From Azoarcus sp. (GTDB lineage: Bacteria > Pseudomonadota > Gammaproteobacteria > Burkholderiales > Rhodocyclaceae), in NCBI GenBank assembly GCA_030656215.1, contig JAUSOD010000075.1, positions 61,094-125,093 of the forward strand: 64,000 nucleotides of DNA. Reading direction: 5' to 3'. The notes beneath the pieces are model-generated. The model did no database searches and was not told where the DNA came from. It saw nothing but the letters and a program-made list of their open reading frames with translations. Shown here piece after piece: positions 7,527-18,874 of this stretch. Every line of letters begins with the position of its first letter. Positions within the stretch are counted from its first letter, which is position 1. The translations under genes and the position numbers were made by a program.

Positions 7527-9613
7527 TGCGCCGCTCCTGCGCGCTCGCCGAACACCACCAACGCGTCGAGTGCGAGCGCGCTCTCTACATTCACCCGCAG
7601 TGGATTGACCTCGATCTCGGCAATTTCCGGATGCTCCATCAGCAGACGGCCGATGCCGATCACCGCGGCCGCAATCGCATCGCGGTTGCACACCGGCAGG
7701 GTGCGAAAGCCGTCGAGCAGCTTGTGCCCGCGCAACTCACCGAGCATGTCCTGCACTTCGCTGGCGCCAACCGGGGCGAGACGCACGCTGCTGTCGGCCA
7801 GCGCCTCAGCCAGTACACCGCCCAGTCCGACCATCAGCACCACGCCCCACGACGAATCACGCACCCCGCCGATCACCAGTTCGACGCCGTCGGGCGCCAT
7901 TTCCTCGATCAACACCTTGCCCGGATCTGCAGTCGGAATACGCTCGATCGCATCGAGCGCCTTTTCCAACCCCTGGCGGTCGCGGATGCCGAGATGAACA
8001 CCTCCGACTTCGGTCTTGTGCGGCACGTCGCTTGCGGCAATCTTCACCACCACCGGTGTGGTCAGACGGGCAAAGGCCGCTATCGCCTCCTCACGCCCGT
8101 AGCACAACACCCGCTCCGGACTGCGGATTCCGTACTCGGAGAGCAGGGCCTTGGCCCGGCTCTCATCGAAACGTCCGGTTAGCACGGGCTTTGCGCTCAC
8201 ATGCGGCACTACTGCCCGGTGCTGCGCGTTCCACCGCCCACGGGCATCGGCCGCCAGGGCAACACCAGCGAGCACCAGTCGCTCGGGACTGAGCACGGCC
8301 GGTATGTTGGCCGTGCTCAGTGCCTCCAGGGCAGGCCCGAGATCGGCTCGCAGACCCAGCGTGCCGAACACCACCGGCTTGCCGCTTTGCGCGCGCGCAG
8401 GCGACAGCGCCACCACCGGATCGAGAACCGACGGTTCGCTCAGCGAATAGACCAGGACCGCATCGATCTCCACAGCACCCGCCACCGCTTCAACGATGCG
8501 CGCAAAGCCAGGGCCTGGGCGTCCGGTATCGACCGGATTCTTGATGAAGGTCATCGGCGGCAGATGCTGCTGAATCTGGTCGGTAACCGCAACATCGAAC
8601 TCGGGCACATTCACGCCCGCACTCTTGAGGCCATCGACGATCAACAACCCCGGTCCGGCCTGCCCAGTCACCAGTGCCACACTCGCAGCACGTTTCGCCG
8701 GCAAGCGGCAGGTCGCAAGCAGCACCGCAGCCTGGGCAAGCTCCTCGGTCGAATTCACGACCACCGCGCCAGCCTGGGCCAAGGCCGAGACAGTACGCTT
8801 GTGCGAGCCCATCAGGTTGCCGGTATGGGACACCGCGAACTCACCGATATCGGCCTTGCCCGCCACCAGCGCGACCACCGGCTTGACCGCGGTCGCCTCC
8901 CGGACGGCATCGAACAGCGCGCGTCCGTTCGGCACCCCTTCGAGGTGGAGCGCGATCGCATGGGTGTTCGGATCGCTGGCAAGCATCGGCAACACGTCGG
9001 CAGCGCTGACATCAACCGCGTTGCCAAGGCCGGCGGCAAGCGATACGCCATGCCCGAGGTGATCGATCAGGAAGCTGATCGACAGATTCACCCCGCCTGA
9101 CTGTGCCACCACTGCAACCCGCCCCTTGCGCAGCTGATCAACACCGGGGACGAAACTGGCCACGCACTTCGCATGCGGATTGATGAAGCCCGAGGTATTG
9201 GGCCCAAGCAGGCGCAGGCCCGTGCTCTGGCAGACTTCGGCCAGACGGGCCTGCAGCCGACCGCCCTCGGCGCCAGTCTCGCCGAACCCACCGGAGATTA
9301 TGAAGATCCCGCCCACACCGCGCGCGGCGGCCTGCTCGGCAACGCCGATGCAGTATTCAGCGGGAATCGCGAGCACCGCCAGATCCACCCCTTCAGGCAA
9401 CTCGCCAACGCTCGGATAACACGGGAAACCAAGGATCTCGCTCACCTTCGGGTTGACCGCCATCAGGCGCCCCGGAAAGCCCTTGAGCGACAACATGGCC
9501 TGCGAACCCGCCTTAGCCAGATCGGTCGAGGCGCCAATCACGGCAATGCTGCGAGGGTTGAACAGGCGCTCGAGGTTACGCCCGCGGATTGCTTCGAGTT
9601 CAGTGTTGGACAA
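7523..9613 (-). CDS. Acyl-CoA synthetase (NDP-forming type), CoA-binding plus ATP-grasp domains
   Basis: A 696-residue single-chain protein. The N-terminal CoA-binding domain (FNPRSIAVIGAS) is followed by succinyl-CoA-synthetase-like domains with LLGPNTSGFINP and the phosphohistidine motif SHTGNLMG. A C-terminal ATP-grasp domain carries PVVVKIAASDVPHKTEVGGV and EIEVNPLRV. Such fusions form acyl-CoA from acid, CoA and ATP through acyl-phosphate, giving ADP rather than AMP; some members act on aromatic or branched acids. The start is TTG at 9613, with GGAGAAGG just upstream. It follows the BKACE gene by 30 nt. The domain order seems intact, and no truncation is visible. Confidence 0.9.
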   Translation of the reverse strand: MSNTELEAIRGRNLERLFNPRSIAVIGASTDLAKAGSQAMLSLKGFPGRLMAVNPKVSEILGFPCYPSVGELPEGVDLAVLAIPAEYCIGVAEQAAARGVGGIFIISGGFGETGAEGGRLQARLAEVCQSTGLRLLGPNTSGFINPHAKCVASFVPGVDQLRKGRVAVVAQSGGVNLSISFLIDHLGHGVSLAAGLGNAVDVSAADVLPMLASDPNTHAIALHLEGVPNGRALFDAVREATAVKPVVALVAGKADIGEFAVSHTGNLMGSHKRTVSALAQAGAVVVNSTEELAQAAVLLATCRLPAKRAASVALVTGQAGPGLLIVDGLKSAGVNVPEFDVAVTDQIQQHLPPMTFIKNPVDTGRPGPGFARIVEAVAGAVEIDAVLVYSLSEPSVLDPVVALSPARAQSGKPVVFGTLGLRADLGPALEALSTANIPAVLSPERLVLAGVALAADARGRWNAQHRAVVPHVSAKPVLTGRFDESRAKALLSEYGIRSPERVLCYGREEAIAAFARLTTPVVVKIAASDVPHKTEVGGVHLGIRDRQGLEKALDAIERIPTADPGKVLIEEMAPDGVELVIGGVRDSSWGVVLMVGLGGVLAEALADSSVRLAPVGASEVQDMLGELRGHKLLDGFRTLPVCNRDAIAAAVIGIGRLLMEHPEIAEIEVNPLRVNVESALALDALVVFGERAGAAQ

Positions 9614-9643
9614 GACCTTCTCCCGATTGAATCGGCCTGGAAC

Positions 9644-10540
9644 TCAGGCCTTGAGCGGGTGCAAACCCATGATTTCGCGCGCTTCGGCCGGGGTCGCTGG
9701 CTCGTAGCCCATCTCTCGCACCAGGCGCACCAAGCGTTCGACCAGTTGCACATTGGAAGCCAGTTGGCCGGGGCCGTAATACAAGTTGTCCTCAAGACCG
9801 ACGCGCACATGTCCGCCGAGTAACAGCGAGTTCATCGCCGCCGGCAATTGCGCCGCACCGATCGCGCTGACGTTGAACACCGAGTTCGCCGGCAGGTGGT
9901 CAACCATGGTCTGCAGCAGGCGCGGGGTATAGGGCAAGGCGCCCTGAAAGGCATTCACGCCGAGCACGATATTAATGAAGTAGGGCGCCACGTCGAGGCC
10001 CTCCTCCAGCGAGCGTTTGACGTCCTGCACGATGTCGGCCAGACCAAACACCTCCCATTCGGGCTTGATGCCGCGCGCCATCATCATTTCGGCAAGCTGG
10101 CGTATGCGCGAGGGCATCGTCGGCACCAGGATTTCGCGGCCGCCAAAGGAAGCCACGACGGTCTGCGCATCGAGCGTACACATCTCCACGCCTTCGCCCT
10201 GCATGCCCTTGAGCCGCTCTTCCCAGCGTATCTCCCAGTACTCGCTGTTGCCGACCTGATGCACCATGTCGCCGTTGATCCCGCCGCCAGTCGAGTTGTT
10301 GAGCACGATGTCGCACTTGTCGCGAATCAGCCGATTGATGCTCGAATAGATCTCCGGATTGCAGGTCGCCTGGTCATCCGGACGGCGCGCATGCACCGCC
10401 ACCACGCTGGCCCCGGCGTTGTAGCAACGATAGGTGTCATCCGCGATCTCGTTGGGCTGAGTGGGCAGATTCGGGTTCTGGGCCTTGCTTGCCATCCCCC
10501 CAGTCGGGGCGACAGTAACGATCACCTTGCGTGCAGCCAT
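9644..10540 (-). CDS. BKACE family protein (3-keto-5-aminohexanoate cleavage enzyme-like, DUF849), copy 1
   Basis: A 298-residue TIM-barrel protein whose best cue is the family framework [16 protein letters not shown] near residues 42-56 and [14 protein letters not shown] near the C terminus. BKACEs use a zinc ion to condense a beta-keto acid with acetyl-CoA, giving acetoacetate and a new CoA ester. Zinc is normally bound by H-x-H and a later Glu. The Glu (GLED) is present, but the first His is Ala48 (A-V-H50), so the metal site looks incomplete. It heads the minus-strand operon, with AAGGAGG before the ATG, and shares a 255-bp divergent region with the flavoprotein gene at 10796. The second copy at 27.7-28.5 kb keeps both histidines. 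Confidence 0.9.
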   Translation of the reverse strand: MAARKVIVTVAPTGGMASKAQNPNLPTQPNEIADDTYRCYNAGASVVAVHARRPDDQATCNPEIYSSINRLIRDKCDIVLNNSTGGGINGDMVHQVGNSEYWEIRWEERLKGMQGEGVEMCTLDAQTVVASFGGREILVPTMPSRIRQLAEMMMARGIKPEWEVFGLADIVQDVKRSLEEGLDVAPYFINIVLGVNAFQGALPYTPRLLQTMVDHLPANSVFNVSAIGAAQLPAAMNSLLLGGHVRVGLEDNLYYGPGQLASNVQLVERLVRLVREMGYEPATPAEAREIMGLHPLKA

Positions 10541-10689
10541 GATTCCTCCTTGTTCTCTCTGTAGTCCGCGACGGCCTCATGCCGCGCCGGGCGATCCGTC
10601 AGCTGCATCGCCACGGACGCCTGGCCGGCGCCGAGCGGGTTGTGCGCCGACCATCACCGCCTCGCACTAGGAACGATCCGAAAGTGGTG

Positions 10690-10717
10690 TTGGCAAACGT
10701 TCAATAAATGATATACT
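10690..10717 (+). promoter_or_regulatory. Candidate promoter of the flavoprotein operon
   Basis: TTGGCA (10690-10695) and TATACT (10712-10717) are separated by 16 bp, about 80 bp before the ATG at 10796. The -10 element lies inside the 19-bp palindromic site at 10706-10724, so a repressor bound there would block RNA polymerase. Upstream of it, 10541-10689 between the divergent BKACE and flavoprotein genes holds nothing else I can recognise apart from the BKACE ribosome-binding site. Confidence 0.5.
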
Positions 10718-10724
10718 GTTAGTT
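10706..10724. promoter_or_regulatory. Putative operator, 19-bp AACTGAC-type site (site 1 of 5)
   Basis: AAATGATATACTGTTAGTT. By eye it matches the sites at 18811 and 27480 at roughly two thirds of positions, including the outer AGTT half. It overlaps the -10 box of the candidate promoter at 10690. It is the weakest of the five sites. Confidence 0.45.
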
Positions 10725-10795
10725 CTTGAAGTGTGAACAGAAGATTCGCTCACACCCTAAAACCGCAAATCATTGAATCTTGAAACGGGTCAGCC

Positions 10796-12592
10796 ATGAC
10801 ATCGATGCACTGGGATCGGGAAATCGACGTTGTCGTCATCGGCACCGGCGCGGGCGGAATGGCGGCCGCACTGACGGCGCGCATCGAGGGCCTGTCCGTG
10901 CTGCTGGTCGAGAAAACCGATTGCATCGGCGGCTCGACCGCAGTATCCGGCGGGGTCGTGTGGGCACCCGCCAACCACCATGCCGCAGCGGTCGGCCAAC
11001 CCGATTCGGTTGAAAAGGCACTGACCTACCTTGATTCCACCGTAGGCGATGCCACTCCGGCACCGCTCAAGCGCCGCTTTGTCGAGGCCTGCGGCGAGAT
11101 GATCGAGTACTTCGCCCGCCACTCCGAAGTCCGCTTCGCCGCACGGGGCCAGGCACCCGACTACTACCCGGAGCGCCCGGGCGCGGCGCTGGGTGGGCGC
11201 GCGCTCGACCCGCTCGAATTCGATGGCAGATCTCTCGGCGCCCACTTTTCCAAGCTGCGCGTCCCGCTGTCTCCGTTCCTGGTGCTGGGCGGGATGATGG
11301 TCAACACCGCCGACGTCAAACATCTGCTCGCCGTGACCAAGTCGTTCGGGTCATGGAAACATGGCACACAACTGATACTTCGCTATTTTTGCGACCGCCT
11401 GCGGGGCTATTCGCGGGGCACCCGTCTGGTGCTCGGCAATGCGCTCGCCGGCCGGTTGCTGCGCAGTCTCCTCGATCGTGGGGTCGAGCCCTGGCTGTCG
11501 GCCTCGGTTAAGCAACTGCACACCAACGAGGACGGCGTTCAGGGCGTCACCATCGAGTATCAGGGACGCACGGCAAGTGTTCGCGCACGACACGGAGTGG
11601 TGGTGGCATGCGGCGGGTTCCCTTGGAATGCCGAGTTGCGCGAATCGTACTTCCCCAAGCCAAGCGGCCCGTGGTCGATGGCGCCCGAGGGCAACTGTGG
11701 CGACGGACTGCGATACGCACAAAATGCTGGCGCAGCGCTGGGTACAGGGCACGCCGGCCCAGCACTGTGGGCACCGGTATCGATCCACTCGCGCGCGGAC
11801 GGCACAGAAGTGCGTTTCCCCCATCTTGTGTGGGACCGCGCGAAACCGGGTCTGATGGCCGTCAATGGGGCCGGCGAGCGCTTTGTAAATGAAGCCACGT
11901 CCTACCACGAGTTCGTGCTCGCGATGCGTCGCTCCCACCAACGCGTCCCGACCGTACCGGCTTATCTGGTGTGCGACCGCGACTTCCTGCGCAAGTGGGG
12001 CCTGGGCCTGGCCCTGCCCGGCAGGCGCCCACGCGGCCAACTGATCCGCGACGGGTATCTGCACCGCGGGGACACCCTTCGCGAGCTCGCAACCCGGCTG
12101 AACATCAACCCCGATCAGTTCGAAGCCTCGGTAGGCCGCTTCAATGTGGCAGCAGCCCGCGGCGAGGACCCGGATTTCGGCAAAGGTGGCGATGCCTACA
12201 ACCGCTATCTGGGCGACCCCGGGCATGAACCCAATCCCTGCCTTGCGCCTTTGGCCAGGGCGCCGTTTTATGCGGTTGCCGTCTATCCCGGCGATATCGG
12301 CACGGCGCTCGGCATCCGCTGCGACGAAGACGCGCGCGCACTCGACGCAACCGGTCAGGTCATCCGCGGGCTTTACGTCGCCGGCAACGACATGCACTCA
12401 GTCATGGGCGGGCACTACCCCGGCGCCGGCATCACCCTCGGACCGGCACTCACCTTCGGATGGCTGGCAGGAAGGCACCTCGCACGCTCGACTGAAAGCG
12501 CCAGCACCCCCGAGAAAGCGATCTGGCTGACCCGAAAGGAGTCCGACCCGAACCGGGACGCCGCCACTTGCACTTCCCACTCAGAAGGCTGA
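10796..12592 (+). CDS. FAD-dependent dehydrogenase, 3-ketosteroid-delta1-dehydrogenase/fumarate reductase flavoprotein family
   Basis: A 598-residue flavoprotein. The FAD Rossmann motif is VVVIGTGAGGMAAALTA, followed by EK and GGSTAVSGG; VVVACGGFPWN and GLYVAGNDMHSVMGG come later. The C-terminal HYPGAGITLGPALTFGWLAG has Tyr541, matching the catalytic Tyr-Pro-Gly segment of 3-ketosteroid-delta1-dehydrogenases. These enzymes introduce a C=C bond next to a ring ketone and pass electrons to a quinone or other carrier. The gene heads a plus-strand operon with an SDR 4 nt downstream. The family also includes non-steroid alicyclic ketone dehydrogenases, so steroid specificity should not be assumed. 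Confidence 0.88.
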   Translation: MTSMHWDREIDVVVIGTGAGGMAAALTARIEGLSVLLVEKTDCIGGSTAVSGGVVWAPANHHAAAVGQPDSVEKALTYLDSTVGDATPAPLKRRFVEACGEMIEYFARHSEVRFAARGQAPDYYPERPGAALGGRALDPLEFDGRSLGAHFSKLRVPLSPFLVLGGMMVNTADVKHLLAVTKSFGSWKHGTQLILRYFCDRLRGYSRGTRLVLGNALAGRLLRSLLDRGVEPWLSASVKQLHTNEDGVQGVTIEYQGRTASVRARHGVVVACGGFPWNAELRESYFPKPSGPWSMAPEGNCGDGLRYAQNAGAALGTGHAGPALWAPVSIHSRADGTEVRFPHLVWDRAKPGLMAVNGAGERFVNEATSYHEFVLAMRRSHQRVPTVPAYLVCDRDFLRKWGLGLALPGRRPRGQLIRDGYLHRGDTLRELATRLNINPDQFEASVGRFNVAAARGEDPDFGKGGDAYNRYLGDPGHEPNPCLAPLARAPFYAVAVYPGDIGTALGIRCDEDARALDATGQVIRGLYVAGNDMHSVMGGHYPGAGITLGPALTFGWLAGRHLARSTESASTPEKAIWLTRKESDPNRDAATCTSHSEG

Positions 12593-12596
12593 CATC

Positions 12597-13370
12597 ATGA
12601 ATGCTTCCCCCATCCGGCGCTGCGCCCTGATCACCGGCGGCGCGAGCGGCATCGGCGCGGCGCTCGCCACCCGCCTTGCAGCTGACGGTTGCCGCATCGT
12701 CGTCGCAGACATCAACGCCGACCAGGCGCGGGTGGTGGTGGCTGAACTGCCCGGCACCGGGCACCTTGCGCTGGCAATGGATGTGTCATCGCCCGAGAGC
12801 GTGGAGCAGGCTTTCGAGAATGCCGAAATAGAGGCTGGCCCGGTGGGCATCCTGGTCAATGCCGCCGGTGTGATGCTCACCGAACGGGATGGCACACCGC
12901 TACGCTTCTGGGAATCCGGCCTGGCACGCTGGGAAACGAACATGGCGATCAACGCGCGCGGTTGTCTGCTGACCGCTGCTGCCTATGTGCGAAAACGCCT
13001 GATCCAACCGGTCGCCCACGGCCGTATCGTCCTGTTCTCTTCAGTCGCGGCGCAGACCGGAGGGTCGAAAGCGACCTTCGCCGACTATGCGGCGTCCAAG
13101 GCCGCAGTGCTCGGCTTCATGCGCGCTGCAGCGCGCGAGTGCGCGGCGTTGGGCATCACCGTGAACGCGGTGTCGCCCGGACAGATCGACACCCCGATGC
13201 TGCGCAAGAACATTCCAGCCGGCACCCCGGTCGATGCGGGAGTCATTCCCCTCGCACGTTTCGGTGAGCCTGCGGATGTCGCCGCGACTATCGCCTTCAT
13301 TGTCTCGGCCGACGCCGACTTCATCACCGGCGCGACCTTCGACGTTAATGGCGGTCAGCGCATGCAATGA
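12597..13370 (+). CDS. Short-chain dehydrogenase/reductase (SDR)
   Basis: A 257-residue classical SDR. The cofactor motif is TGGASGIG and an Asp follows beta-2 (VVADIN), favouring NAD. It has NAAG, a Ser in LFSSVAAQTGG, and the active site YAASK. The C-terminal GATFDVNGGQ is typical of the FabG-like group. It would interconvert a secondary alcohol and ketone. The gene starts 4 nt after the flavoprotein stop, so the two are probably co-translated. Making a ring ketone for the ketone dehydrogenase upstream is a sensible guess. Confidence 0.93.
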   Translation: MNASPIRRCALITGGASGIGAALATRLAADGCRIVVADINADQARVVVAELPGTGHLALAMDVSSPESVEQAFENAEIEAGPVGILVNAAGVMLTERDGTPLRFWESGLARWETNMAINARGCLLTAAAYVRKRLIQPVAHGRIVLFSSVAAQTGGSKATFADYAASKAAVLGFMRAAARECAALGITVNAVSPGQIDTPMLRKNIPAGTPVDAGVIPLARFGEPADVAATIAFIVSADADFITGATFDVNGGQRMQ

Positions 13371-13456
13371 CCCCGCCCCCGGCGACCGCAATTGCACCAT
13401 CCCGCTGCACCAGACTCGTTTCAACACCAATGACATTCACGACCAGGAGATTTTAA

Positions 13457-14131
13457 TTGAGCGCCCAACCCACCGACGACCCTATTCTCGAACTACGCCT
13501 CTACAGTGTCGCCCCGGGGCGCCTTCAGGACATGGAGGATCGCGTCCAGAAAGATCTACGTACCATCTTTCCGCGCCATGGCGTAAGACCGCATGGATCA
13601 TGGAGCATGATCGCTGGCCCGGCGTCACCGCTGTTCGTGTATCTGACCCCGTGGCGCCACATGATGGAGCGCAGCAAGTGCTGGGCAGGTTTCTACTCCG
13701 ATCCGGCGTGGGCCGAGGCGCGTACGCGCACCAATGCTGGCAGCGAGCTGGTCGAAAGCTACGAAATCATGTTTCTGCGCGCTGTCCGTGACTGGGCGCC
13801 AACCCCGACCGCCGACTGCCCGATCGTGGAAATGGTCATCCAGTCGGTCACCATCGGTCAGGCACCAGCGGTCAGGGAGGAAGTCCTGCACACCACCGTC
13901 CCGACCCTCGAAGCCGCTGGCGCCACCGTACTGGGCGCGTACGACATCCTGAGTGGGCGTCCGCTACCGAGCATGGTGTTCTTCATTGGCTGGCAAGATA
14001 TGGAACAGCGCGCCGCGGCACTGAGCCAACTCGACCAACGCCTCAACGCGCCCCGCGCGGGCGGCAAAACTCAGCTGCTCGGTCGCGCCGAGCAGTATCT
14101 GATGCGCTCGGTGCCGGTCGACTGGGCCTGA
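13457..14131 (+). CDS. NIPSNAP family protein
   Basis: 224 residues with two ferredoxin-like NIPSNAP repeats. The first starts LELRLYSVAPGRLQDME and the second EMVIQSVTIGQ, each followed by a region ending in a hydrophobic strand. The start is TTG at 13457, supported by CAGGAGA ending 7 nt upstream; no ATG is placed suitably. NIPSNAP proteins are small dimeric alpha-beta barrels often encoded in catabolic operons, and most lack a known reaction. It lies between the SDR and the PaaG-like crotonase in one operon, so a role in the same pathway, as an isomerase-like or monooxygenase-like enzyme, is possible but not shown. Confidence 0.8.
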   Translation: MSAQPTDDPILELRLYSVAPGRLQDMEDRVQKDLRTIFPRHGVRPHGSWSMIAGPASPLFVYLTPWRHMMERSKCWAGFYSDPAWAEARTRTNAGSELVESYEIMFLRAVRDWAPTPTADCPIVEMVIQSVTIGQAPAVREEVLHTTVPTLEAAGATVLGAYDILSGRPLPSMVFFIGWQDMEQRAAALSQLDQRLNAPRAGGKTQLLGRAEQYLMRSVPVDWA

Positions 14132-14158
14132 GCCCGCCAGTAACGGGAGAACTGATCC

Positions 14159-14968
14159 ATGACTGAAGCCTCGATCCGGCTCGACATCGCCGATGGCATT
14201 GCGTGTATCACCCTCGACCGTCCTGCCGCACGCAACAGCATAGACCTTCCGCTCGCGCGGGGATTGCTCGCAGCGGTAAACGCGGTGGCCCAGGACGAAA
14301 GCGTGCGTGCAGTGATCGTGAGCAGCAGCAGCGCCCATTTCACTGTCGGTGGCGACGTTCGCCGCTTTGGCGCCCTGCTCGACCAGTCACCCGCGATCTG
14401 CCAGGCCGAACTCGATGCACTAGTCGCGACCGCAAACGCGGCGACGCTCGGCCTCACCCGCCTCGCCTGTCCCGTGGTTGGCCTGGTGCAAGGCGCCGTT
14501 GCCGGTTTCGGTTGCGCGCTGGCGATGGCCTGTGATCTGGTCATCGCGGCCGACGATACCCGATTCACGCTGGCCTACAGTGCTATCGGCGCAACCCCTG
14601 ATGGTGGCGCAAGCTGGCACCTGCCACGCATTGTTGGCTTGCAGCGGGCGTTGTCGATTGCGCTGTTGAATACGCCGGTCGATGCGCGCGCCGCACTCGC
14701 AATGGGTCTGGTCAGCGAGGTGGTCGCGGTGGGCGAACTGGCCGATGCAGGCGAGTTACTCGCCCGCCGCCTCGCCGCCGGCCCCGCCCAAACCCAAGCG
14801 CGGATCAAGTCGATGCTGCACGGCGCCTTCGAGACCGACCTCGAAAGCGCCCTCGCGACCGAGAAAACGAACTTCCTGGCAATGGCCGCCACTGCCGATT
14901 TTGCCGAGGGCGTGCATGCCTTTCTGGCCCGCCGGGCGGCCAATTTCGGCAACCGCCAGGCCGAATGA
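14159..14968 (+). CDS. Crotonase family protein, PaaG-type isomerase-like
   Basis: A 269-residue crotonase with the oxyanion-hole motif AHFTVGGDVRRF and GAVAGFGCALAMACD. Both glutamates of enoyl-CoA hydratases are missing (A in GCALAM and Tyr in LAYSAIG). Instead it has the Asp of ATPDGGASWHLPRIVG, as in PaaG and other enoyl-CoA isomerases. It should therefore shift or open a double bond or ring rather than hydrate. Crotonase-fold C-C hydrolases such as 6-oxocamphor hydrolase are an alternative, given the nearby P450 system. It starts 28 nt after the NIPSNAP gene with CGGGAGA as its ribosome-binding site. Confidence 0.88.
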   Translation: MTEASIRLDIADGIACITLDRPAARNSIDLPLARGLLAAVNAVAQDESVRAVIVSSSSAHFTVGGDVRRFGALLDQSPAICQAELDALVATANAATLGLTRLACPVVGLVQGAVAGFGCALAMACDLVIAADDTRFTLAYSAIGATPDGGASWHLPRIVGLQRALSIALLNTPVDARAALAMGLVSEVVAVGELADAGELLARRLAAGPAQTQARIKSMLHGAFETDLESALATEKTNFLAMAATADFAEGVHAFLARRAANFGNRQAE

Positions 14969-15034
14969 ACACAACGACTCGCCCACAGCGCACGTGCGTC
15001 TCGCATCTTCACTTCAACGGTACCCCGATTAGCA

Positions 15035-17005
<1,971 letters not shown>

Positions 17006-17079
17006 ACTGCGCACCAGGCCTATTTTCCGCTCCCTCTCCGGCGAGACACCTCTCCCTCATCCATGCTCGCCGGTTTTTT

Positions 17080-17116
17080 GCCCGTTCGCGAATTGACGCG
17101 AACGGGCTTTTTCTTT
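17080..17116 (+). terminator. Rho-independent terminator after acetoacetyl-CoA synthetase
   Basis: A perfect 11-bp stem (GCCCGTTCGCG, 17080-17090, with its complement at 17097-17107), a 6-nt loop and a T-rich tail (TTTTTCTTT). It ends the operon that begins at 10796. The minus-strand reading has no T tract, so it serves only the plus strand. Confidence 0.9.
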
Positions 17117-17194
17117 CCTCACGTAAGGACAGCAACCCAGCCGTGAAGTGAAATCCGATATCCAGCTTTGCGCGTTTTGGGAAAGCCCAAGACC

Positions 17195-17920
17195 TCATGC
17201 ACCCGCAGCGAGAAAGCCACCATCGACCGGCAGAACGACGCCGGTGATGTAGGACGCTGCCGGCGAGCACAGAAAGACAATGCTCGCCGCAACTTCATCC
17301 GGTCGTCCCCAGCGCTTCAACGGCGTACGCCCCATCACTTTCTCGTTGCCGGCCGAATCGCCCTGCAGGCGCGCGGTCATCGGCGTGACAATGAAACCCG
17401 GCGCTACCGCGTTCACGCGTATGCCTGCATCGGCCCAAGCCACAGCAAGACTGCGGGTCAGTTGCAGCACGCCGCCCTTGCTTGACGCATAGCCGGGCGC
17501 AGGCGCACAACCGAGGAAACCCATCACCGACGAAATGGTGACGATGGCACCACCGCGCTGGGCAAGCAGCGGCCTGGCCGCAGTGCACACCCTGAGCGAA
17601 CCGGTAAGATTGATGTCGATGATCCGGGCAAAAGCATCCGCCTCGTACTCCACCGGTCCCTGACCACCGATACCAGCTGCATTGACCAGGATATCGAGAC
17701 TGTGCAGCGAGGCGCACAGATCGGCGACCGCCTTGCCGTCGGTCACGTCGAGTACGCGGGTATCGATGCCAACGAACTCGGCGTCCGCGCGTGCAGCCTC
17801 AATCTCGGCAGCCGCTACGCCGGTCGCGATCACGCGCACGCCGGCCGCGTTCAGCGCAATCGCCGTCGCACGACCGATCCCGCTCGTGCCACCCGTCACC
17901 AGCGCATGTTTATCTTTCAT
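17195..17920 (-). CDS. Short-chain dehydrogenase/reductase (SDR)
   Basis: A classical SDR of 241 residues from the ATG at 17920, which places the cofactor motif TGGTSGIG at the usual distance from the N terminus. Upstream in-frame starts (17953, 17986) have no better ribosome-binding site. It shows NAAG, the Ser of [10 protein letters not shown], the active site YASSK and the C-terminal [10 protein letters not shown]. It would oxidise a hydroxyl to a ketone or the reverse. It is the second gene of a minus-strand pair, 103 nt after the SDR at 18.0-18.7 kb, under the divergent control region at 18.72-18.87 kb. Confidence 0.9.
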   Translation of the reverse strand: MKDKHALVTGGTSGIGRATAIALNAAGVRVIATGVAAAEIEAARADAEFVGIDTRVLDVTDGKAVADLCASLHSLDILVNAAGIGGQGPVEYEADAFARIIDINLTGSLRVCTAARPLLAQRGGAIVTISSVMGFLGCAPAPGYASSKGGVLQLTRSLAVAWADAGIRVNAVAPGFIVTPMTARLQGDSAGNEKVMGRTPLKRWGRPDEVAASIVFLCSPAASYITGVVLPVDGGFLAAGA

Positions 17921-18023
17921 CGCCAAGCTCGCTCCCGGCGACCCTGTCGCCATCATCACGCACGTCAGGCCCTGCAGACCCGGCATCGACCTGAATCATC
18001 GAGGCGCTTTGCGCACCGCTCGA

Positions 18024-18719
18024 TCAGCTCAACCCCACGACCGGGATCACGGCCCCATGCACTGCATGGGCCCGTGGCGAGGCGAGGAAGTCGATCACCG
18101 CGGCCAAATCAGCAAGTGCAACCCATTTGCCCGGATCCGCATCAGGCATCGCGGCGCGGTTGGCAGGGGTATCGAGAATGCTCGGTGCAACTGCGTTTAC
18201 GTTGATGCCCGCATCGCGCAGTTCGGCTGCCATCGATTCGGTAAGGCGCGCCACCGCACTTTTAGATGCGCAATACGCTCCCATTGCCCCCTTGCCGGTG
18301 GTTGCCGAAGCCGCCGCCACATTCACGACCTTACCCCGCCCTGCTGCCTGCATGCCCGGCACCACGGCGCGACATACATTGATGACGGTCGCAACGTTCA
18401 TGTCCATCATCCGCCGCCACATTGCGTCGTCGGTTTCATGGACGGTCGGGCCCATGTCGAAGCCGCCAGCAATATTGCACAACACCGCCGCCGGGCCGGT
18501 TTGGTTCAGCACAGCAGTCAGCATTTCCTGCGTATTTATTGCATCGGTCAGGTTGACAGGTACCCGGCGGACATGCTCCTGATCACCATAAACCCGACTC
18601 AATGCGCCTTCGTCGACATCGACGGCAAGCACCGTCGCCCCTTGCGCCAGGAAAATGTCGGTCACTGCCTTACCGAGGGCGCCTGCAGCGCCAGTCACTA
18701 CTACCACGGGAGAGGACAT
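18024..18719 (-). CDS. Short-chain dehydrogenase/reductase (SDR)
   Basis: 231 residues from the ATG at 18719, preceded by AAAGGAA. It has TGAAGALG as cofactor motif, an Asp after beta-2 (AVDVDEG), CNIAGG in place of NAAG, and YCASK as active site. The C terminus is slightly short (VHGAVIPVVGLS). It is transcribed divergently from the amidohydrolase gene at 18875, and the region between them carries two AACTGAC-type palindromes. It likely oxidises a hydroxylated intermediate of the same pathway. Confidence 0.9.
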   Translation of the reverse strand: MSSPVVVVTGAAGALGKAVTDIFLAQGATVLAVDVDEGALSRVYGDQEHVRRVPVNLTDAINTQEMLTAVLNQTGPAAVLCNIAGGFDMGPTVHETDDAMWRRMMDMNVATVINVCRAVVPGMQAAGRGKVVNVAAASATTGKGAMGAYCASKSAVARLTESMAAELRDAGINVNAVAPSILDTPANRAAMPDADPGKWVALADLAAVIDFLASPRAHAVHGAVIPVVGLS

Positions 18720-18749
18720 TGCTCGTTCCTTTGTCTGATGAAGACCATA

Positions 18750-18768
18750 AACTAACATTTAGTTAGCT
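18750..18768. promoter_or_regulatory. Putative operator, 19-bp AACTGAC-type site (site 2 of 5)
   Basis: AACTAACATTTAGTTAGCT, with a perfect CTAAC/GTTAG core. It lies about 30 bp upstream of the SDR start at 18719 and so would control the minus-strand pair. It matches the site at 27480 at 15 of 19 positions. Confidence 0.6.
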
Positions 18769-18795
18769 TTATATCAACCTGCGCTTTATTAGTAG

Positions 18796-18824
18796 TTGAC
18801 GCCTCTTTTTAACTGACATATCAT
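18796..18824 (+). promoter_or_regulatory. Candidate promoter of the amidohydrolase gene
   Basis: TTGACG (18796-18801) and TATCAT (18819-18824) with an ideal 17-bp spacer, about 50 bp upstream of the ATG at 18875. The -10 box is inside the palindrome at 18811-18829, as expected for a repressor-controlled promoter. Confidence 0.65.
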
Positions 18825-18829
18825 CAGTT
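18811..18829. promoter_or_regulatory. Putative operator, 19-bp AACTGAC-type site (site 3 of 5)
   Basis: AACTGACATATCATCAGTT, with perfect 6-bp arms AACTGA/TCAGTT. It covers the -10 box of the amidohydrolase promoter. With the site at 27480 it defines the motif. Confidence 0.7.
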
Positions 18830-18874
18830 TTAAGAAGCTGAACGCTCCCATCAACACACATAGCGAGACTGACG

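Noticed and set aside
11351..12397. A 348-codon frame antisense to the KstD-like flavoprotein
   Set aside because: The plus-strand frame has clear flavoprotein motifs throughout; the antisense frame has none.
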